Program-made: the position numbers and the translations under genes
Notes under the pieces: generated by a model
Databases searched by the model: none
What the model was told of the DNA's origin: nothing
The model's input: the letters and a program-made list of their open reading frames with translations, nothing else
From: Micromonospora eburnea
GTDB taxonomy: Bacteria; Actinomycetota; Actinomycetes; Mycobacteriales; Micromonosporaceae
Assembly: GCF_900090225.1 (NCBI RefSeq)
Contig: NZ_FMHY01000002.1
Coordinates: 5,394,001-5,458,000, forward strand
Length of the DNA: 64,000 nucleotides
Reading direction: 5' to 3'
Shown: positions 61,709 to 64,000 of the stretch, piece by piece
How the letters are laid out: each line of letters begins with the position of its first letter
How positions within the stretch are numbered: the stretch's first letter is position 1

Positions 61709-64000
61709 TCAGCGGGCGTCCGGCTGCGGCACCGGGTCGCGGTCGAGCAGGCCGAGGCGGTGAGCCAGCGCCGCGGCCTCCACCCGGTTGCGTACGTCCA
61801 GCTTGGCGATGATCCGGGACACGTGCACGCTGGCCGTCTTCGGCGAGATGAAGAGACGTTCGGCGATCCGGCTATTGCTGTGCCCCTCGGCGACCAGGCG
61901 CAGCACCTCCTGCTCCCGGCTGGTGAGCAGGTCCGGTCCGGGGCGGCCACCGACGCGCAGCCCGACCCGGCGGGCCAGGATGGCGGCCTGCTCGCCCAGC
62001 GGGGTGGCCCCGAGCCGGGTGGCGATCTCGGTGGCCTCGCCGACCGCGGCGGCCACGACGTCCCGCTCGCCGGCCGCGGCGGCCGCCTCGGCCAGTTCGA
62101 GCAGCGCCCGGCCCAGCGGGTACGGCTGCCCGGCCGCCCGCCACGCGTCCACCACCACCCGCCAGGCCGACAGTCCGGCCCCGGCACCGGGGCCAGCGTC
62201 ACCCGCGTCGGCACCCCCGCCGACGCCAACACCGGCAGTCGAACCGACACCGGCGAGGATCGCGGCGACCTGGGCGGCGTGCGCCCGCTCCGCCGGATAG
62301 CGGACGGGCAGGGCATCGGCCATCGCGGCCACCGCGCCGGCCAACTCGGCGTCCTCGACCAGCGCGGCGGTACGCGCGACGGCGCTGAGCACCGGCCAGC
62401 CCTCCCGGGGCAGGTCGGCCAGCCGTTCGTCGGCCAGGGCGGCCCGGCTCGCCCCGAGCGCCGCCACCTTGTCGTCCGCCGCGAGGGCGGCCTCGATCCG
62501 CAGCTCGCGCAGCGGCAGCCGACCGCTCGGCCAGAGGTACGGCCGGGCCAGGAACGCCAGCGCCCGGCCGACCAGCTCGTCGGCGGTCGGGTGGGCCCGG
62601 GCCAGCCGCAGCCCGGCCCGGAGCTGGAGCCAGTGCAGCCCGGAGACGCCCGGCGGGTCGATCCGGGCGGCCTCGGCGCAGGCCGCGTCGGCCTCGTCCC
62701 AGCGGCCCAGGGCGATCAGCGCCTCGGCCCGATTCGACAGCAGGTACGCCCCGATCGAGCGGCTGATCCCGACCCGGCGCGCCTCGGCCACCCCGGCCGC
62801 GGCCGCCTCGGCCGACTCCTGGTAGCGGCCCAGCTCGTACAGCACGTCGGAGAGGTAGACCAGGGCGCTGACCAGCGCCGGCGCGTTGTCGGTGGCCCGA
62901 GCCCGGGCCTCGGCCCGGCGCAGCTCGGCCAGCCCGAGATCGGGTGTGCGGTCCGTACGGCAGAGCATGGCGATCCGGGTGGGCAGCAGGGTCAGATCCA
63001 CGCCGAGCGCCTCGGCACCGGCCGTCGCCTCGGCCGCCACCGAGGCGGCCTGCTTCGGATCGACCTTCATCAGGTGCGCCGCGATGTCGGCGAGCAGGCC
63101 CGTCCGCTCCGGCCCGTCCGGCACCCCGGCCGCCAGCCGGTACGCCTCGCCCAGCTCCGCCGCGCCATCGCTCTTGCCGAGCAGGGCCAGCAGCCGGCCC
63201 CGCTGGTCCAGCAGGCGGGCGGCGCGCAGCGGCTCGGCGGCGCTGTCCACCTCGGCCAGCCCCGCCCGGGTCAGGGTGAGCGCCCGGCTGAGGTCGCCGG
63301 CGGTGCTGGCCGCGTCGAGGGTCTCCTCCAGCACCCGGAGGTGGTCCATGCCCAGCCGGTCGGCGGCGTCGGGCACCAGCTCCCACAGTTCGAGGACCCG
63401 TTCCAGCAGCCGGCTCTGCTCGGCGTACGCGTACCGGTCGGCGGCGGCGCAGGCGGCCACCCGGGCGGTGACCAGCGCGCGCGGGTGGTCGTGTGCCGCG
63501 TACCAGTGGTGGGCGATCTCGGCCGGGGCTCGACCGGCGGCCACCAGGTGCGGCTGCGCCTCGATCGCGGCGGCGTACCGGGCGTGCAGTCGGGCGTGCT
63601 CGCCGGGCAGCAGCTCGTCGTGGACGGCCTCGCGGACCAGCGCGTGCCGGAACTCGTAGTCGCCGTCCGGGTCGGCCACCACCAGCTGGGCGGCCACGGC
63701 GGCGCGCAGCGCGTCCTCCAGCTCGGCCTCGGGCAGGCCGGCGACCTCGGCGAGCAGTTGGTGGGCGAAGCGGGTGCCGCCGGCGGCGGCGATCCGCAGC
63801 ACCCGCTGGGCCGTCTCGGGCAGCCGGTCCACCCGGGCCAGCAGCAGGTCGCGCAGGGTTTCGGGCAGGGCGGCGCAGCCCACCGGGTCGCCCGCGGCAG
63901 CCAACTCCTCGATGAAGAACGGGTTGCCCTGGGTGCGCCGGTGCACGTCGTCGACGGCCCGGGCGGGCGGTTCAGCGCCGAGCAAATCGGTGAGGATGGC
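61709..64000 (-). CDS. Large LuxR-family regulator with AAA-ATPase/TPR body (5' end outside window)
   Basis: The frame is open at the right edge, so the N-terminal ATPase part (Walker motifs) lies beyond the window. Visible residues begin in the AAA lid region (VHRRTQGNPFFIEEL, typical of MalT/LuxR LAL proteins), then helical TPR-like repeats over about 550 residues. A C-terminal LuxR helix-turn-helix (LLTSREQEVLRLVAEGHSNSRIAERLFISPKTASVHVSRIIAKLDV) follows, near residues 685-735 of the visible part. A Gly/Ala-rich linker (GVGSTAGVGVGGGADAGDAG) lies before the last helices. LAL regulators often control secondary metabolism or sugar use. Target unknown. It converges on the GT39-like gene. Confidence 0.88.
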   Translation of the reverse strand, partial: AILTDLLGAEPPARAVDDVHRRTQGNPFFIEELAAAGDPVGCAALPETLRDLLLARVDRLPETAQRVLRIAAAGGTRFAHQLLAEVAGLPEAELEDALRAAVAAQLVVADPDGDYEFRHALVREAVHDELLPGEHARLHARYAAAIEAQPHLVAAGRAPAEIAHHWYAAHDHPRALVTARVAACAAADRYAYAEQSRLLERVLELWELVPDAADRLGMDHLRVLEETLDAASTAGDLSRALTLTRAGLAEVDSAAEPLRAARLLDQRGRLLALLGKSDGAAELGEAYRLAAGVPDGPERTGLLADIAAHLMKVDPKQAASVAAEATAGAEALGVDLTLLPTRIAMLCRTDRTPDLGLAELRRAEARARATDNAPALVSALVYLSDVLYELGRYQESAEAAAAGVAEARRVGISRSIGAYLLSNRAEALIALGRWDEADAACAEAARIDPPGVSGLHWLQLRAGLRLARAHPTADELVGRALAFLARPYLWPSGRLPLRELRIEAALAADDKVAALGASRAALADERLADLPREGWPVLSAVARTAALVEDAELAGAVAAMADALPVRYPAERAHAAQVAAILAGVGSTAGVGVGGGADAGDAGPGAGAGLSAWRVVVDAWRAAGQPYPLGRALLELAEAAAAAGERDVVAAAVGEATEIATRLGATPLGEQAAILARRVGLRVGGRPGPDLLTSREQEVLRLVAEGHSNSRIAERLFISPKTASVHVSRIIAKLDVRNRVEAAALAHRLGLLDRDPVPQPDAR

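Noticed and set aside
1..64000. tRNA or rRNA genes
   Set aside because: Reading both strands I found no cloverleaf with conserved TTCGA loop plus paired acceptor ends, and no rRNA-like sequence; a covariance-model scan would be decisive.

Overview
The window is chromosomal DNA of a high-GC actinomycete, almost certainly of the family Micromonosporaceae (Micromonospora-like). The evidence is very high third-position GC, frequent GTG starts, many leaderless promoters, an aa3-type CtaC/CtaF pair, a cobinamide kinase-CobT fusion, and intergenic hairpin elements of a kind I associate with this family. No rRNA, tRNA, CRISPR array or intact insertion sequence was seen. Layout. (1) 1-16 kb is mostly housekeeping: a CtaG-like assembly protein, a receiver-like protein, trpD, cytochrome oxidase subunits ctaF/ctaC, a cysteine desulfurase-TusA pair, a secreted M23 peptidase facing a SARP/TPR regulator, adenosine kinase with a P-loop kinase, an ErpA/HesB protein, glycerate kinase, nadA, a MurA-type enolpyruvyl transferase and a DUF3043 membrane protein. 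(2) 16-30 kb holds azlCD with a divergent XRE-cupin regulator, an ABC-2 exporter, a giant Pro-rich/TPR/WG-repeat protein, an aldo/keto reductase, a site-2 protease and a transmembrane Ser/Thr kinase. (3) 30-42 kb is core metabolism: cobU-cobT fusion and cobS, a DUF2314 protein, an HxlR/monooxygenase pair, gcvT, leucyl aminopeptidase, lpd and the 2-oxoacid dehydrogenase E2. (4) 42-49.5 kb is accessory: LtrA, hemerythrin, aldo/keto reductases, an LLM flavoprotein, a Phd/VapC toxin-antitoxin pair and a lone GntR DNA-binding domain in less GC-rich DNA. (5) 49.5-64 kb: SDR epimerase, PHB depolymerase, two polytopic GT-C-like proteins, lipB, VOC, nadE, FUSC, an archaeal-type AspRS behind a T-box leader, lipA and a large LuxR regulator cut by the window end. 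From memory, the core genes (trpD, ctaF/ctaC, adoK, erpA, glxK, DUF3043, cobT/cobS, gcvT, pepA, E2, epimerase, lipB, lipA) follow the order of the Mycobacterium tuberculosis Rv2192c-Rv2218 block, so the rest can be read as lineage-specific insertions into an old syntenic backbone. lpd, E2, lipB, lipA and gcvT together cover lipoate synthesis, transfer and use. The best finding is a complete T-box riboswitch on the minus strand at about 58.26-58.53 kb, with GAC (Asp) specifier, UGGC acceptor-pairing bulge and a sequestrable Shine-Dalgarno, controlling the archaeal-type aspartyl-tRNA synthetase gene. Other notable points are at least ten genes whose start codon lies 6-7 nt after a TANNNT -10 box, a MerR-style 19-bp-spacer promoter with an operator between its boxes, two families of intergenic hairpin repeats, and a SapA-like C-terminal module shared by a secreted peptidase and a Ser/Thr kinase.
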